Below are positions 10,118 through 20,588 of a stretch of 50,000 bases of DNA, piece by piece. The DNA is taken from the NCBI GenBank assembly GCA_019918135.1, contig WBZZ01000599.1:27501-77500 (forward strand), in the 5' to 3' direction. This stretch comes from Paulinella micropora. Taxonomy: Eukaryota; Cercozoa; Imbricatea; Euglyphida; Paulinellidae. How positions within the stretch are numbered: the first letter of the stretch is position 1; each line of letters starts with the position of its first letter. The notes beneath the pieces are model-generated. The model saw only the letters and a list, made by a program, of their open reading frames with translations. It had not been told where the DNA came from and did not search any database. The position numbers and the translations under genes were made by a program.

Positions 10118-10301
10118 GCTTGACTTGAATCTTTACTAGTCTTTCACTTGAATATAATTGTCTTCAAGTGCAACGAGCCTCAGCAACAGCCGCAACCACA
10201 ACCCGTGTGCATGTCATGGAAGATAATCATCTGCTTGACTCGAAAGTTGATTCTGAAGTCTTAAGAGCCTTTACCAGATTAAGCACTGAGCGAGTTGTCA
10301 C

Positions 10302-10307
10302 AATAAA
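10302..10307 (+). terminator. AATAAA poly(A) signal of the candidate gene
   Basis: AATAAA lies 185 bases after the stop codon of the candidate gene, in tcacAATAAAATGTG. 10118-10301 would be its 3' UTR and shows no other feature. Confidence 0.45.
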
Positions 10308-10352
10308 ATGTGAAAGTGACCGATAATCAGTGACAGCGGCCGCACTGACATC

Positions 10353-10451
10353 ATGCAAACTCAGAGTCGGGGCCGGGCCTGACAGCATGCAAACTCAGAT
10401 GCCGCGGCAGTTTACTATTTAAATCGTGACACTGACTGCATGCAAACTCAC
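10353..10451 (+). repeat. three copies of CATGCAAACTCA
   Basis: Exact copies sit at about 10353, 10387 and 10439. Each is followed within 20 bases by G/C-rich sequence containing GTCGGG or GCCG. They may be binding sites or remnants of a minisatellite. 10452-10599 shows nothing recognisable. Confidence 0.6.
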
Positions 10452-10599
10452 TGTCGGAGTCGGGCCCTAGCTTTTGATAGTAAGGGCAGGCCAGGCGGCC
10501 CGTCGGAAGCGACCGTGACTGACTTAGGACTCTATGAGACTGAGCACTTTAAGAACAGGCAAAAATCATTACTGTTGACATTTCATTCAACTCATTTTT

Positions 10600-11430
10600 C
10601 ATCGGACCCGAATATATCGGAATGAATACCGTACCGGACCGAATTACTAAGTTAATATTGTGTTAAACTTTCTTCAAGTTTTTTACTTCAGTCGAGTTTA
10701 CACAGGCTCAGTTCTATTTTGAGTCGGGGCACGAGTCCGTTACTTTGCATTTTTCCGTTTCCAGTATTTCAAGTATCAACTGTCATAACTTGTAGTTGTT
10801 ACGTTTTCAACTGCTGTTACTTGAACATATCAATTTATTTCCCTTTACCTGTTATCTTTGACGTTTAGAAAATGTCAACTATTGCCTTTTCAAGTCAGAG
10901 TCTCCAATATCTATATTTTTCCCCACGGCCTGGACCGTCCCCTCAAGTCACAAGTTTTCAAAGTTCCGGTTTTAGTCATCATAGGAAATAATAATAATAG
11001 CGTAAAAGGATAGGTAAAAATGGCATCCAAACCAGGTCACGTTGAAACTTGAGTGGCAGCCTTGCGTCTTTTTTAATTTTTTTTTCTCAGACTGACTTGA
11101 ACTTGCACAACCGTAGGCTCTACACTCAGCTAGTACACAACTCTTATCCACTTGTAATGTCACGGTCACATTGGTTCTCAGAATTTGTATTGTTTCGCAA
11201 GGGACAAGTAGTCTGTCAAGCAAGTCACTGTACTGAATAAACTGGAATTGACCGATCCAGAGTCTGAGCCTGAGTTTTGGTAAACTTCCCTGACCTCGGA
11301 AATATTTTGAGGTCAATTGACAGCCGCCCGCCGTGTGTGTATTCAAGTCAATGCCGGCCACGGTTGGTAATTTCCTCGCAGGGGTTAATCCAAGACTTAC
11401 AATTCCGAATTTCTCTATATTTTTCGGACT
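10600..11430 (+). mobile_element. LTR-3 left repeat (long terminal repeat or solo-LTR-like copy)
   Basis: Colinear with 32490-33180 through many shared blocks: GGAATGAATAYCGTACCGG, GTTGTTACGTTTTCAAC, GTATTGTTTCGCAA, GGACAAGTAGTCTGTCAAGC and AATTTCCTC. It is diverged with many small indels. The two copies are direct repeats flanking a gag-like region and, near the right copy, a polypurine tract, so I read them as LTRs of an old element. Exact ends are not definable. Confidence 0.65.
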
Positions 11431-12045
11431 CGAAGAGTCACACTCTGTGTGTGCTGTCGGCAGCTCAAATTGGGGAACTCCTACCTGAACTTGGAAACAC
11501 CAACAGCGAACACACTCAAGGTCACTCCTCACACTCACAGTACACAGCTAGTTCACCTGTCTTCAAGTGTACGTGCATGATGACCGTTGAGTACGCTCAC
11601 CACATGCAGAGAGGCGACTTTGCACTATGTATTGAAGTTCAAGTTCTATTCAAGTTCATTGCATACATAGGGCAGTCCCTCAGCCAAGACCATCGAGTAG
11701 CAATCATCACACAAGGTCTCCTTTGCAAAGTCCAGACCTTTTTGCTACACGGTGGGTCTTTGACGTTCAGGTGTGAACAAGAGCCTTCCAGCTTCCTTTC
11801 CACGCCCCAACTACGATCTGGTCTCCAGGGAGATCCGCTACCGAAACGAATGCCTGAGCATTTTTCGAACCTTGCGCACTACTCTCAAGCTCCACTTCAT
11901 GGATACGTCCAGAAGGCCCTCAAGGAGGGCTCGGCAAAGAAGCTCTCTCCCAAGATGGATGGAATCAGCCGCGCCCACTTCATCAAGGTAGTCTTCACGA
12001 TTCTTGAAAAAGAACTTTGCCCACTCCCATCGAAAGCAATCAAGG

Positions 12046-12177
12046 ATGGCCTCTCATCTTGAGGAGGAACCTTTTATTGCCATGCAGCCCCTTGAGCAGA
12101 TGGTAGATTATTGGCTCGACCCTTCTGTATTCCATAAGTGGACCTTTTATAGAGACTCTGAGGTGAGAGAGACTTAG
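12046..12177 (+). pseudogene. short open frame in LTR-3 internal region
   Basis: 43 codons (starting MASHLEEEP, ending RDSEVRET), unusually protein-like for its length. It ends beside a GTGAGAG donor-like site. It may be a gag fragment or an exon. The surrounding 11431-12857 is otherwise low-complexity, Ser/Arg/His-coding DNA with no secure gene; the 261-codon frame at 11277-12062 overlaps the LTR and is not believed. Confidence 0.25.
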
Positions 12178-12396
12178 CTATTAGTCGCTACAACGATTTA
12201 GCGAAAAAGGTTGGCTGGGCCCAGACCCCGGATTACGTCCCCGCATCTTTACGCTACGTGACGGGCCCAGCGCTCACAGGCACGGCGGCACTACCATGGG
12301 GCCATCACGCCCTCTGCCGACAGCTCAGCTACGACGACGGTCACGGCCACGACGACTACGATGCCTGCGGTCACGACGACAACTGGATTCCCAGCT

Positions 12397-12449
<53 letters not shown>

Positions 12450-12452
12450 GTC
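12397..12452 (+). repeat. (CGTCAT)n microsatellite
   Basis: About nine uninterrupted hexamer units. They generate spurious Ser, His/Arg and Val/Ile frames in the three phases. Confidence 0.95.
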
Positions 12453-12857
12453 CATCGTCAGCACCGTCTTCAGCAGCTCCCTCGACTATCCTCTCCCCCT
12501 CATTTCGTCCCCCGGCAGTTCCAACCCCGACGAGGCTTTACTCACCGCGCCCACGACGAGGCGGCGGATTACTCCCACTTTTTGCAGGTCGAGCATTTCG
12601 TCCCCTGGCAAGCAGCCTGGGCCCTACAGGCGGGTTGGATACCCAAAGGTCTCTGTTTAGCCGACCGCCACCGACATCCGATGGGCTACTTTCCCCACAA
12701 CAGTCAGCCTACGGCTCAGTTCCGACCCCGACGTTCTTCGCCGGAGCCCTAGCTTCCCCGGCTCGTTTTCCACCACCCCCCCCCCCCCCCGGACACCCGG
12801 TTTCCGGATAGCGGCTCAGTCTTCGTTTCTCCATTCGATGAACGACGAGAAGGTGGG

Positions 12858-14097
12858 ATGGACGAAGAGGAAGACGAATCAGAGGACAACAGACAGGCAC
12901 GACCTCTATTCGCCTTCTCTCCCCAGCGAGCGGAGGAATCGGCCGCACCTACGGGCCCTCTCGAATCACGCCGAGACGAGCAGCCAGCTGCCCGTACTGC
13001 CCCACGACGCGGTGTAACTTTCGCCATAGATACGCAGACGACCCCGCCGGCTAGCGGCGGGGACAGAGAAGGTAAGGCAGACGATACTGTCACCGCTCCC
13101 ATAGCTTCCGATGGCAAGTCCGGTAGTATTGCAACCGAACCCGCAGCAACAGCGACCGAAGCAGGGGTCACGAATCCCTCCGGCTGCAATACGGCGGCTG
13201 ACACGGCTTCCACTAGTCGAGAGCCGACTTCAGAGAGTAGCTCCTGGGGTGCCCTGCAGTCACGAACCCGCAGCGGTGTGCCTTTCGGTGGCAGCACCAT
13301 CCTTATGATGGCCGCACCCACGGAGTCCGCCACGGAACAGTACCAACACCGGTTGAGGGAGATCAGGAAGATGAAATTCGACCAAGTGTCACTAGGGTAC
13401 ACGCTGCGTTTTTTCCTCTCCAACCTTACTCTCTTCATGAACCACAGTCAGAGGCCGAAATCTTCCTCAATGCGTGGGCAGCAAGAATCTCTTTTAAGGA
13501 CTCCTTCGTGATGTCCCTGCAACTTTTGCCATGGGTTTGGTTAGATTACCGCGTAGACTCACGATGGAAAGTAGACATAGTTTACGATGTCACCAAATCT
13601 TTCGGCCCAAGCTACAGGAATGACATGAAGCGACGAGCGAAAGAAGATCTGGCTACCTTTATCACACGCTTGCAGAAGCTCTTTAGGCAGCTGAAGAACG
13701 AAGGCCTAGTGGCCGAGGAAGCCCATACGTATGAGGTAGCCCGGCGATGTGTCTCCCTTATGGAGATACAACATGTGTCTCCCCTATGGAGATACAACAC
13801 ATTAATTCCATGCAGAAAGAGCGGAAGAGGAAAGGTATTCCGCCGACTCGCACGTTAGAAGAGCTGAAGTACCTCATCCTCAAAGCCAACCCTCACGTTT
13901 TGACGGATTGGGACCCCAAGATCATCCCGATGGCCCCGAAGTCCGACTCCAGCCGACGCCCTCCTCGCAAGGAGAAGGCCAAGCCGAGCATCAAGAAGAC
14001 GAGGACCAAGTGGCCCCGCGACATCCCTTCAGGCAGTCAACTGCAAGTCGTGGCGAAGCAAGCATATAGCTGTGATTTACGATTGCATCATCAATAG
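12858..14097 (+). pseudogene. LTR-3 gag-like pseudogene
   Basis: Three overlapping frames read as one gag-like protein. 12858-13440 is an acidic, Thr/Ala/Ser-rich N-terminus. A frame change near 13440 moves to the frame of 13508-13770 (SEAEIFLNAW, then FGPSYRNDMKRRAKEDL, FITRLQKLFRQLKNEG). Then comes the frame of 13747-14097 (TLEELKYLILKANPHV and a basic tail). The second break is a 26-bp tandem duplication at 13747-13772/13773-13798. The alternation of a helical block with Leu/Arg-rich helices resembles retrotransposon gag, but no zinc knuckle, protease or RT follows. The element may be non-autonomous (gag only) or deleted. Confidence 0.5.
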
Positions 14098-14870
14098 ATG
14101 ATGCCATCATCAATAGATGATGCCTGGACATCAATATATGATTGCATCAGCTATAGTGACGGAATCACATAAGTATGTTATTTACGATCGCGTCATCCAT
14201 AGATGATGCCATCATCAATAGATGATGCCATCATCAATATATGATTGCATCAGCTATAGCTATAGCTGACGGAATCACAGAAGTATGTTATTTACGATCG
14301 CGTCATCAATAGATGATGCCATCATCAATAGATGATGCTATCATCAATAGATGATGCCATCATCAATATATTATTGCATCAGCTATAGCTGATGGAATCA
14401 CATAAGTATGTTATTTACGATCGCGTCATCAATAGATGATGTCATCATCAAGAGATGATGCCATCATTAATATATGATTGCATCAGCTATAGCTGACGGA
14501 ATCACATAAGTATGTTATTTACGATTGCGTCATCAATAGATGATGCAATCATCAATAGATGATTACATCTCATATAGCTGATGCAATCGGATATAGCTGC
14601 AAGTATGTAGATGACGTGCTTTTACGATCGCATCGTCAATAGATGATGCAATCATCAATAAATGATTGCATCTCAATGATATTATAGTTGATACAATCGG
14701 ATATAGCTGATGCAATCACACAAGTATATAGATGACGTGCTTTTACGATCGCATCGTCAATAGATGATGCAATCATCAGTTGAATAGATGATTGCATCTA
14801 ATACAGCAGACGAAATCACACAAGTACATGGATGACGCAGCATGAATTGGCAGTTTAGTTACAGTGCCGA
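14080..14870. repeat. array of palindrome-rich ~93-123-bp repeats
   Basis: Seven degenerate units can be counted from AAGTAT/AAGTAC at 14171, 14281, 14404, 14508, 14601, 14722 and 14822. Each is built of hairpins: CATCATC-AATA-GATGATG, and CATCAGCTATAGCTGATG, which is a perfect 18-nt palindrome at 14377-14394 and near-perfect elsewhere. No ORF. It could be a satellite, the subterminal repeats of a DNA transposon, or a structured region of LTR-3. Confidence 0.85.
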
Positions 14871-15139
14871 CACTGCTCTAAATATCACATGAAGGGATGC
14901 TTAGTCTAATATTACCCGGCAAGCAAGTGCTTAATATATTAAATTTGTATATAATGACAAACCATGTTCTATTAAATAAAAAAATTGAATTATAACTGTC
15001 ATTGGTTAATGAACTCAGAATTGTAGTTTGGGTACAGCAACGAGCTTTGAACCGTCGGGCTCTGCCATAGCTCCAAGTGGTGTTGGTACAACAATAACGG
15101 CTCCAAGCAATTGATCCAACAAAACCAGTCTGGGTTCAC
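14871..15139. other. no recognisable feature
   Basis: AT-rich, non-repetitive and without convincing frames. 15467-16030 is likewise unassigned; it could be an intron of the transposase remnant around it. Confidence 0.4.
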
Positions 15140-15466
15140 CTAGAGAAGTCTTCGTGAGAGTCCCCGTTGAGAACAGCAAGGGATTTTCCAAGGACTGCTG
15201 GAGAAAGTTGACGGTACAATGACTGCTCTGAGGAAACGCAGACGCTTGCCTGATCCTGACTGAGATGGCTCGTGTTGAGCAACTTCAATACCAAAATCAA
15301 CCCTGTTCCATGATTTGTTTCGCAGTAGCACGAAACTCACGGAGCTGTCCATCGCGCGTCGCTCACTCAAGCCGCGTGTGCAGGTGAAACGTTGCCCGTG
15401 CAGAACGAATTTATTAAACTGAAACGCTTTGCCTGTCAGTGTTCTCTCCACGTCTGCTGGGATCAA
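15140..15466 (-). pseudogene. possible CACTA transposase remnant, C-terminal part
   Basis: 108-codon frame with FNKFVLHGQRFTCTRG, then RRAMDSSVSFVL and NRVDFGIEVAQH. This order (G-x-x-F/Y, then D-S-S/Y, then a F/Y-G-x-I strand) is like the domain that follows DUF4218 in tnp2-type transposons. The match is from memory of the family pattern, so the call is weak. Confidence 0.3.
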
Positions 15467-16030
15467 GTCCCTACAGGTAAAGGTTTATATCAAACTATGT
15501 ACCAAGCAGCACAATGGCATACTTACAAGTACAATGAAACGATGCTAAGTCTTTGCCAAGGAGTTCCTTGCAAAATAATTGTATAATTTAAAATCGTAGA
15601 CTATGCGCAATCGGATATACAATAATCTAACTGATAAAGCAGTCATACATGTATCATTTTCGACTTTGTCAATAGCGTTCTATACATTAAAAAGATTTAA
15701 ACCATAAATATGCATGATACAAAGTTATCACATTGATCATATTCTCAAAAAATCAGCTACCAATATTAATATCAACATACTCAGTTACACATGATTTCAA
15801 GTAGGGTGCATCATTCACACCTGCAAAATCAAAAAGCGATGACTTACAATTTTCATGCACTGCCATTAATGATAATTTGATACTCACCTGATTTCTTGCA
15901 GCTCATGCCGCCGTAAATTGCGCCATGGCGACTTTGTTAGTGGACTTCCTTCGGGATACTCAGTTACGTTCAGGCGCGTACCTGTTCTTTCCCTTCGTTC
16001 CAATATATCACTTGCAATCGCAGCCAAATA

Positions 16031-16378
16031 TTATTCTCTGGTGGTAGTTGAAGTTTCAGTTCCCGAACCGTCATCATTGATTATTTCGCAAGCAACTCCA
16101 TCAACCGAGAGCGTTTGCAACTTTTCCAAATCATCCTGGGCAACCACTACGGTGCCCAGTTTCATTCTCCCGATCCTGCTTCTAATGACAATGTTCTCCA
16201 TGACAGCCTCAACGTCAGATCGCCTGTTCATGGATGAGACCAACCGCCAAATGATTTTCTCCATGCGGAAGCACCAGTACAACACTACGGGGCCGACGTC
16301 GCTTACATTTTCCAGCAGATGCCTGATTCGGTGGAATTGAAGCGGGTGGCACATAGGAGGCACAATCTTGCGATGCAA
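16031..16378 (-). pseudogene. possible CACTA/EnSpm (tnp2) transposase remnant, DUF4218-like
   Basis: 115-codon frame with HRIRHLLENVSDVGPVVLYW, CFRMEK, then SDVEAVMENIVIRS. The pattern GPV-x2-x-W-x-F-x-x-E, then a helix with E-x-x-x-E, resembles DUF4218 downstream of tnp2 transposase domains. It is in the same orientation as, and upstream of, the 15140-15466 fragment, which fits one broken gene. The opposite-strand frame at 15918-16340 is taken as its shadow. Confidence 0.35.
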
Positions 16379-16589
16379 CCTTTGAAATCATGTTTCCAAC
16401 CTACGCAGCTTTTCAGACAATTCTTGCGTGACTTTTTTTGGAAGCAGCCAACCGGAAAATGCAACACAAAGTAGTAAGGTATTCGCCTTGAAATCCGCCT
16501 TATCGATCAACCCGTTGCTTGAATATATCATTCGCCACATTGTGACAGAACGTACCAATCTTCACCGGACATGGATCCTCCCGATCTGC

Positions 16590-16840
16590 AAAACGTGATC
16601 GTATTGGTCGAAGGCATCAAGTGGCAACTTGAAATATTTACCCGCGGTCTTGGTTCGGCAGTTTTACAAGAGAAAGCTCATGTAAAACGTGATCGTATTG
16701 GTCGAAGCGGCATCAAGTGGCAACTTGAATCTGAATATTTACGGTTACGGTCTCAGTTCGGCAGTTTACATGAGCCTCCGAGAGCTCATGCAAAACTTAA
16801 TCGTATCGGCCTGGTGAAGGCATCAAGTGGCAACTTGAAG
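16590..16840 (+). repeat. three tandem ~100-bp repeats
   Basis: AAAACGTGATCGTATTGGTC-like starts lie at 16590, 16684 and 16792, each followed by GGCATCAAGTGGCAACTTGA. They are in frame through a 91-codon ORF (16571-16846), but nothing suggests a real protein. 16379-16570 and 16860-17200 show nothing else. Confidence 0.8.
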
Positions 16841-17205
16841 TATTAATATATACGGTCATAAAGTGGCAATTATACACTGTTGACGAGTGAACTCGTGGAA
16901 AATCGTTTTGGCGCCGCCGCACGAGGCCACATGGGAGACTCTGATATTATAATACGGAGTCAATGGATTTTAATCAAGTATCAATGAATTTATCAATAAC
17001 TGACCGGGGGTAGTATAGACTCACACTAGGTGGGGGGGACGATGAGTGAATGGAGGGTAACACCGTGACTGGGTGTGCAATTCAAGTTTATCCGAGGGCA
17101 GGGGTCCAGTCACAGACCATCACTCGAGATAATTTTCACATTTTATCACGGTTTGGTACGACTGGTCTTAACTCGACTTCTCGCGCACCCTGACGAGGGC
17201 ACGCT

Positions 17206-17220
17206 CGAGGGGGAGAGGGG
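17206..17220 (+). other. polypurine tract of LTR-3
   Basis: GAGGGGGAGAGGGG lies directly at the left edge of Copia-2. Past Copia-2 the sequence resumes as GATTATGCCGG and then the right LTR-3 repeat, as a plus-strand priming tract beside a 3' LTR should. Confidence 0.5.
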
Positions 17221-17231
17221 ATTACTTTGGG

Positions 17232-17497
17232 AAGCTACCCATCGTGCAACCTTTACCGACCCCTTTCAGAGTCTATCCGGGCTACCTAGCAAGACTATCA
17301 ACGCAGTATGGAAACGCAGTTTAATAACTCGTATAATAAAAGAACTGACGCTTTGACTTCCACGTCACAGACTGACTAACTTAGGTATACTAGGTCTTAC
17401 GCATTTCGGTTGACATTGGCATTATTGACTGTCCGGCCTATTGAAAAATAAACTACCTAAGTAACGGTGAATTAAATTGAACTAGTAATGACCAACG
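17232..17497 (-). repeat. Copia-2 3' LTR
   Basis: 266 bp matching 32222-32484 almost throughout (AAGCTACCC to CCAACG). It contains CAATAAA-like motifs only on the plus strand. It is preceded, in element sense, by the purine tract AAGGGGGAG (17498-17508). Confidence 0.9.
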
Positions 17498-17976
17498 CTC
17501 CCCCTTAGTTATTTGTCAATGTTATAACTACCGTCATAAGTGTCTTATAGTTCTGAAGCAAATGAAAAATTTGCAAGCGCTTCCCGTAAGGGATATCAAA
17601 AGTCACTAAAAACTATATATATAAAAACGTTAGGGGTGTGAGGAAACAAGTGAAAAGAAAGGAAAGCGAGCTGTATGCGATAAAATAAGACAGTCCTTCG
17701 TTTTCGCCCACTTGGCGCCATCAAAGTCAGGTATTCTCGCCACCGGCCACCGCGGGGCCTGGGGCCTAGTCAAGTTCTCCGCGTAGCCCATCGCCATTGT
17801 GCGCATAACCGTCTTCAGTTGCGCCCTCATCGATTTTCCATTCTTCCTGTTCTGTATCATCGTCCTGATCTTCCTCGAGCTCCCGAAGCTGTTCTATTTC
17901 CTGTCTCGGGTATCGTCCATGTTTTAGCCTTAGAAACTCCGCGCAGTTGATTCCCCATTCTGTATACTAGTCTATG
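17498..17976 (-). other. Copia-2 3' region left of Copia-1
   Basis: In element sense it begins at the target copy CTATG(AC), reads an acidic frame (RELEEDQDDDTEQEEW) over about 17780-17950, then AT-rich untranslated DNA and the polypurine tract. The 76-codon frame at 17630-17860 overlaps it in another phase. It continues the post-pol frame broken off at 25998. Confidence 0.5.
17972..17976. repeat. target-site duplication of Copia-1, left copy
   Basis: CTATG here and at 25992-25996. The match extends to CTATGAC if the LTR is taken to start at TGG. Confidence 0.85.
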
Positions 17977-18423
17977 ACTGGTCCCCGCCTGTAACATCGA
18001 TGGATTGTATAATAAACCGGTCAGTAAACCTTACTCCTTCTGAGTACTTCGAATGATCAATAAAGATACTTTAATGAGAATTATTATTAAGAATAACAGT
18101 AACAAAGGTAGAGGTATGATGACGTGGCATTCTAGAAATAGAAATGTGTTAGTCATGACTGATAAACATATTTCTATAACCGTAATATTAGAGTGATTAT
18201 ATCACTAACCGTAACTCTGTTCTGGAATGCTCTGGAAATCTTTGTTATTTTTATCTGTAGTGCCGATAATTCCGGAATTAGTCAGAGTAATTGGTAATAT
18301 ATTGTTAGTTTATAATTCCGGTTACTGGTGGCACTGTTACTAAATCTAACGATTAATTGTGATATTCCAGTTCCATGGAGAGAAATCAACAATAGTAATA
18401 ATATACTGTATAGTATGTTAACA
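17977..18423 (-). repeat. Copia-1 3' LTR
   Basis: 447 bp. In element sense it begins TGTTAACAT and ends GGGGACCAGT. Differences from the 5' LTR: AAATCTTTG against AAACCTTTG, and ACTAAATCTAACGATT against ACTGAATCTAACGGTT. Confidence 0.93.
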
Positions 18424-18430
18424 CCCCCCC
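18424..18430 (-). other. Copia-1 polypurine tract
   Basis: Seven G in element sense, abutting TGTTAACA, the start of the 3' LTR. Confidence 0.75.
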
Positions 18431-18793
18431 TGAACTGAATATCACTCCAAATATAAAAGTCACAAATCGTAACGCTGGTCGTAAATCTCAAAACATCGCG
18501 AAGAGCAAGAGTCACAACCCAACCGAGCCTCGCTGGGCGAACAAGTACGTGCAGTATGAGCCAAGCAAGCTCACTACTATAAGATTTTGCACATCGTAAC
18601 CAATGTCCGCAAGCTTCAGCAGGAAATCAAATCAACTCCAAGTTCCATTCGCGTAGATGATGACGAAGTCCGGTTCATAGCGTTCGTAACCCTTCCATTT
18701 GTTTTCGCAATCCTCACCATCCGTTTACGTAACCAACCCCGTAAATAAATGGGACAGGACCCAAATGAAGCTGGGACACAGAAGAAAAACGAA

Positions 18794-20251
18794 TCAAGTC
18801 TTGTGACTCGATGACGACGCCTTCTTCTTCTTCTTGCCTCTGGACTTCGGTATAACTCTGACACCAGCTGCAGGGATAGAATCTTCATCAGCCTCCAGGT
18901 AGTCGTCGAGTTTAATCGTGAATTGGTTAACCAAAGCTCGGAACTGCGGAGTCGGCAGCGGTTAAGTAAATACGTCAGCAAGATTTTCATTGGACGGGAT
19001 GTATCGTACCGAAATGCGATTCTCACGCACCTGTTCCACCACGTAGTGGTGTTTAATATCCAAGTGCCTCGATCGAGGTCCTCCAAGGCCGTTGGTCGAA
19101 ACCATGATGGATCCACGATTGTCTTCATGAATTACTGTCGGACGCGTAATCGGAATCCCAAGTTCGTTCAAGAAGCTTTGAACTGCGATGGCCGTCCTGA
19201 TTGCATTAGACAAAGCTATAATTTCTGCGTCCATCGTTGAAAGCGCGACCATAGTCTGACGACGGGAGTTCCAATGAATTGGGCCCGTCATCATATGCAG
19301 CTCGCCATTCCTCGACCGACGGGTGAACCGGCAATTACCGAAGTCCGATTCCGAATACGAACTGAACTCAAAACGTGTAGGATCGACATTAGATGGGAAA
19401 AACCATCCCCTCTCCTCCCTTAGATGCCGGTAAATACGCCCAACCATGGCATACGCGATCCCAGGGTCTTGATGGCCGAAGACTCCCAATCTATTCACCG
19501 CAAATGAAATATGAGGTTGGGTCATAGAGGCAGGCCAAATCAATTCACCCGTTAGCTTCGGCAGGCTCCATTCTCGCAGAGGTGAATCAACGGGAGCAGG
19601 GGCGGGTTCCTGAACAGTCGCAGGCGTAGGGGCAGGGTTCGCATTGCTGTAGCCGCGATCACGTAGTAAACCTCGAATGTATGCCCGTTGATGAATAAGG
19701 AGCCCGGAGTCGAAGCGCCTAAATTGAAGACCGGTGAAAACCTTTACATCCCCTAGCGCTTTGTACTTGAATTGATGTTTCGCTAGTCGAGCCTTCAAGT
19801 TCTCGTACTGTCGATCAAGCACACAAAACACTAACATGCCATCCGTCTTCAGAAGCATTACCAATGGTAGCGAAGTCGGATCACGAACAAACGCCGGTGG
19901 GAACGATTTGCTATTGTCGGACAGAAAGAATACACATGGATCAACAGTAGATTGACGATACCCGAAGAGGCGAAGATACTTCGCGATGAAATTATGCCAT
20001 CGCCTTCCAGCTTGAGGCGAGCCATACAACGCCTTGAGTACCAACCATACTGCGAACGGGTCGTCGGGCTTCTTGAAATCATCGGGTGGTACTGCATAAA
20101 CCAGATCCTCCATCGGTGCATGAATATAAGCTTGACTAAAGGCAATGACCTTAATCAATAGGTTCAATGCGATCATGATTGAACACAGCAGCAGCGTGAA
20201 ATGATGAGCGACAGGGGTTGAAGTCTCGTACGGGCTAAAATGTTCATTCAT
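18794..20251 (-). pseudogene. Copia-1 reverse transcriptase C-terminal part and RNase H
   Basis: Open from 20251 to a TAA at 18962-18964, 429 codons. RT motifs: AYIHAPMEDLVYAVP, then ALYGSPQAGRRWHNF. The first catalytic Asp (D before xxxAYxxA) is absent (KVIAFSQAYIHA), and the YVDD-type box reads KTDG (residues 135-138), so one or more metal-binding Asp are missing. RNase H follows: SESDFGNCRFTRRS, WNSRRQTMVALSTMDAE, HEDNRGS, RHLDIKHHYV, NLADVFT. The TAA replaces the Lys of the usual TKPLP. The same frame then continues 55 codons (PLPTPQFRALVNQF, KKKK) to 18794-18796. The RT N-terminal part is in other frames at 20244-20582. Confidence 0.88.
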
Positions 20252-20582
20252 TCATACGATTGCCAAACATAACGAGGCGAGACTTGTAGGACGTGTCTCC
20301 CGTAGAATCGTTCTGCTTGATTGCATCAACAAACCCTGTATGTATAGGCGTAATGTTGTCACGTTTGGCTTCTGCACGAATCGCCCACCGAACACACTTC
20401 GCATCGTAGAGGCCTTTGATCTCGCTCCGTCTTGCCGCAGCAAGGCTCGCGTCCATCCTCTTCTGCTTTTCGGGCATACGAAGGACATGCGTAAACAGAC
20501 AGAACGCTTCGTCGTCGGTCGATAACGAAGCACTGACCTCAGTTTCGTTGTTCGTAGTTGCAGTGTAGCAGTCAACCCCCAC
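20244..20582 (-). pseudogene. Copia-1 reverse transcriptase N-terminal part
   Basis: 112 codons ending SYKSRLVMFGNRMNE, which corresponds to the 'yKARLVARG' block that opens copia RT domains. It is followed at once, in another frame, by the 18794-20251 segment, showing a frameshift near 20250. RRSEIKGLYDAK is the characteristic helix before it. Confidence 0.7.
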
Positions 20583-20588
20583 AGCAAG

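Noticed and set aside
11277..12062. 261-codon ORF
   Set aside because: The first half overlaps the LTR-3 repeat, whose right-hand copy does not keep the frame; the residues show no domain.
17990..18423. Copia-1 LTR taken to start at TGTAACATCG
   Set aside because: The identity between the two LTRs extends 13 bases further left to ACTGG, and only then do the CTATG target copies flank the element exactly.
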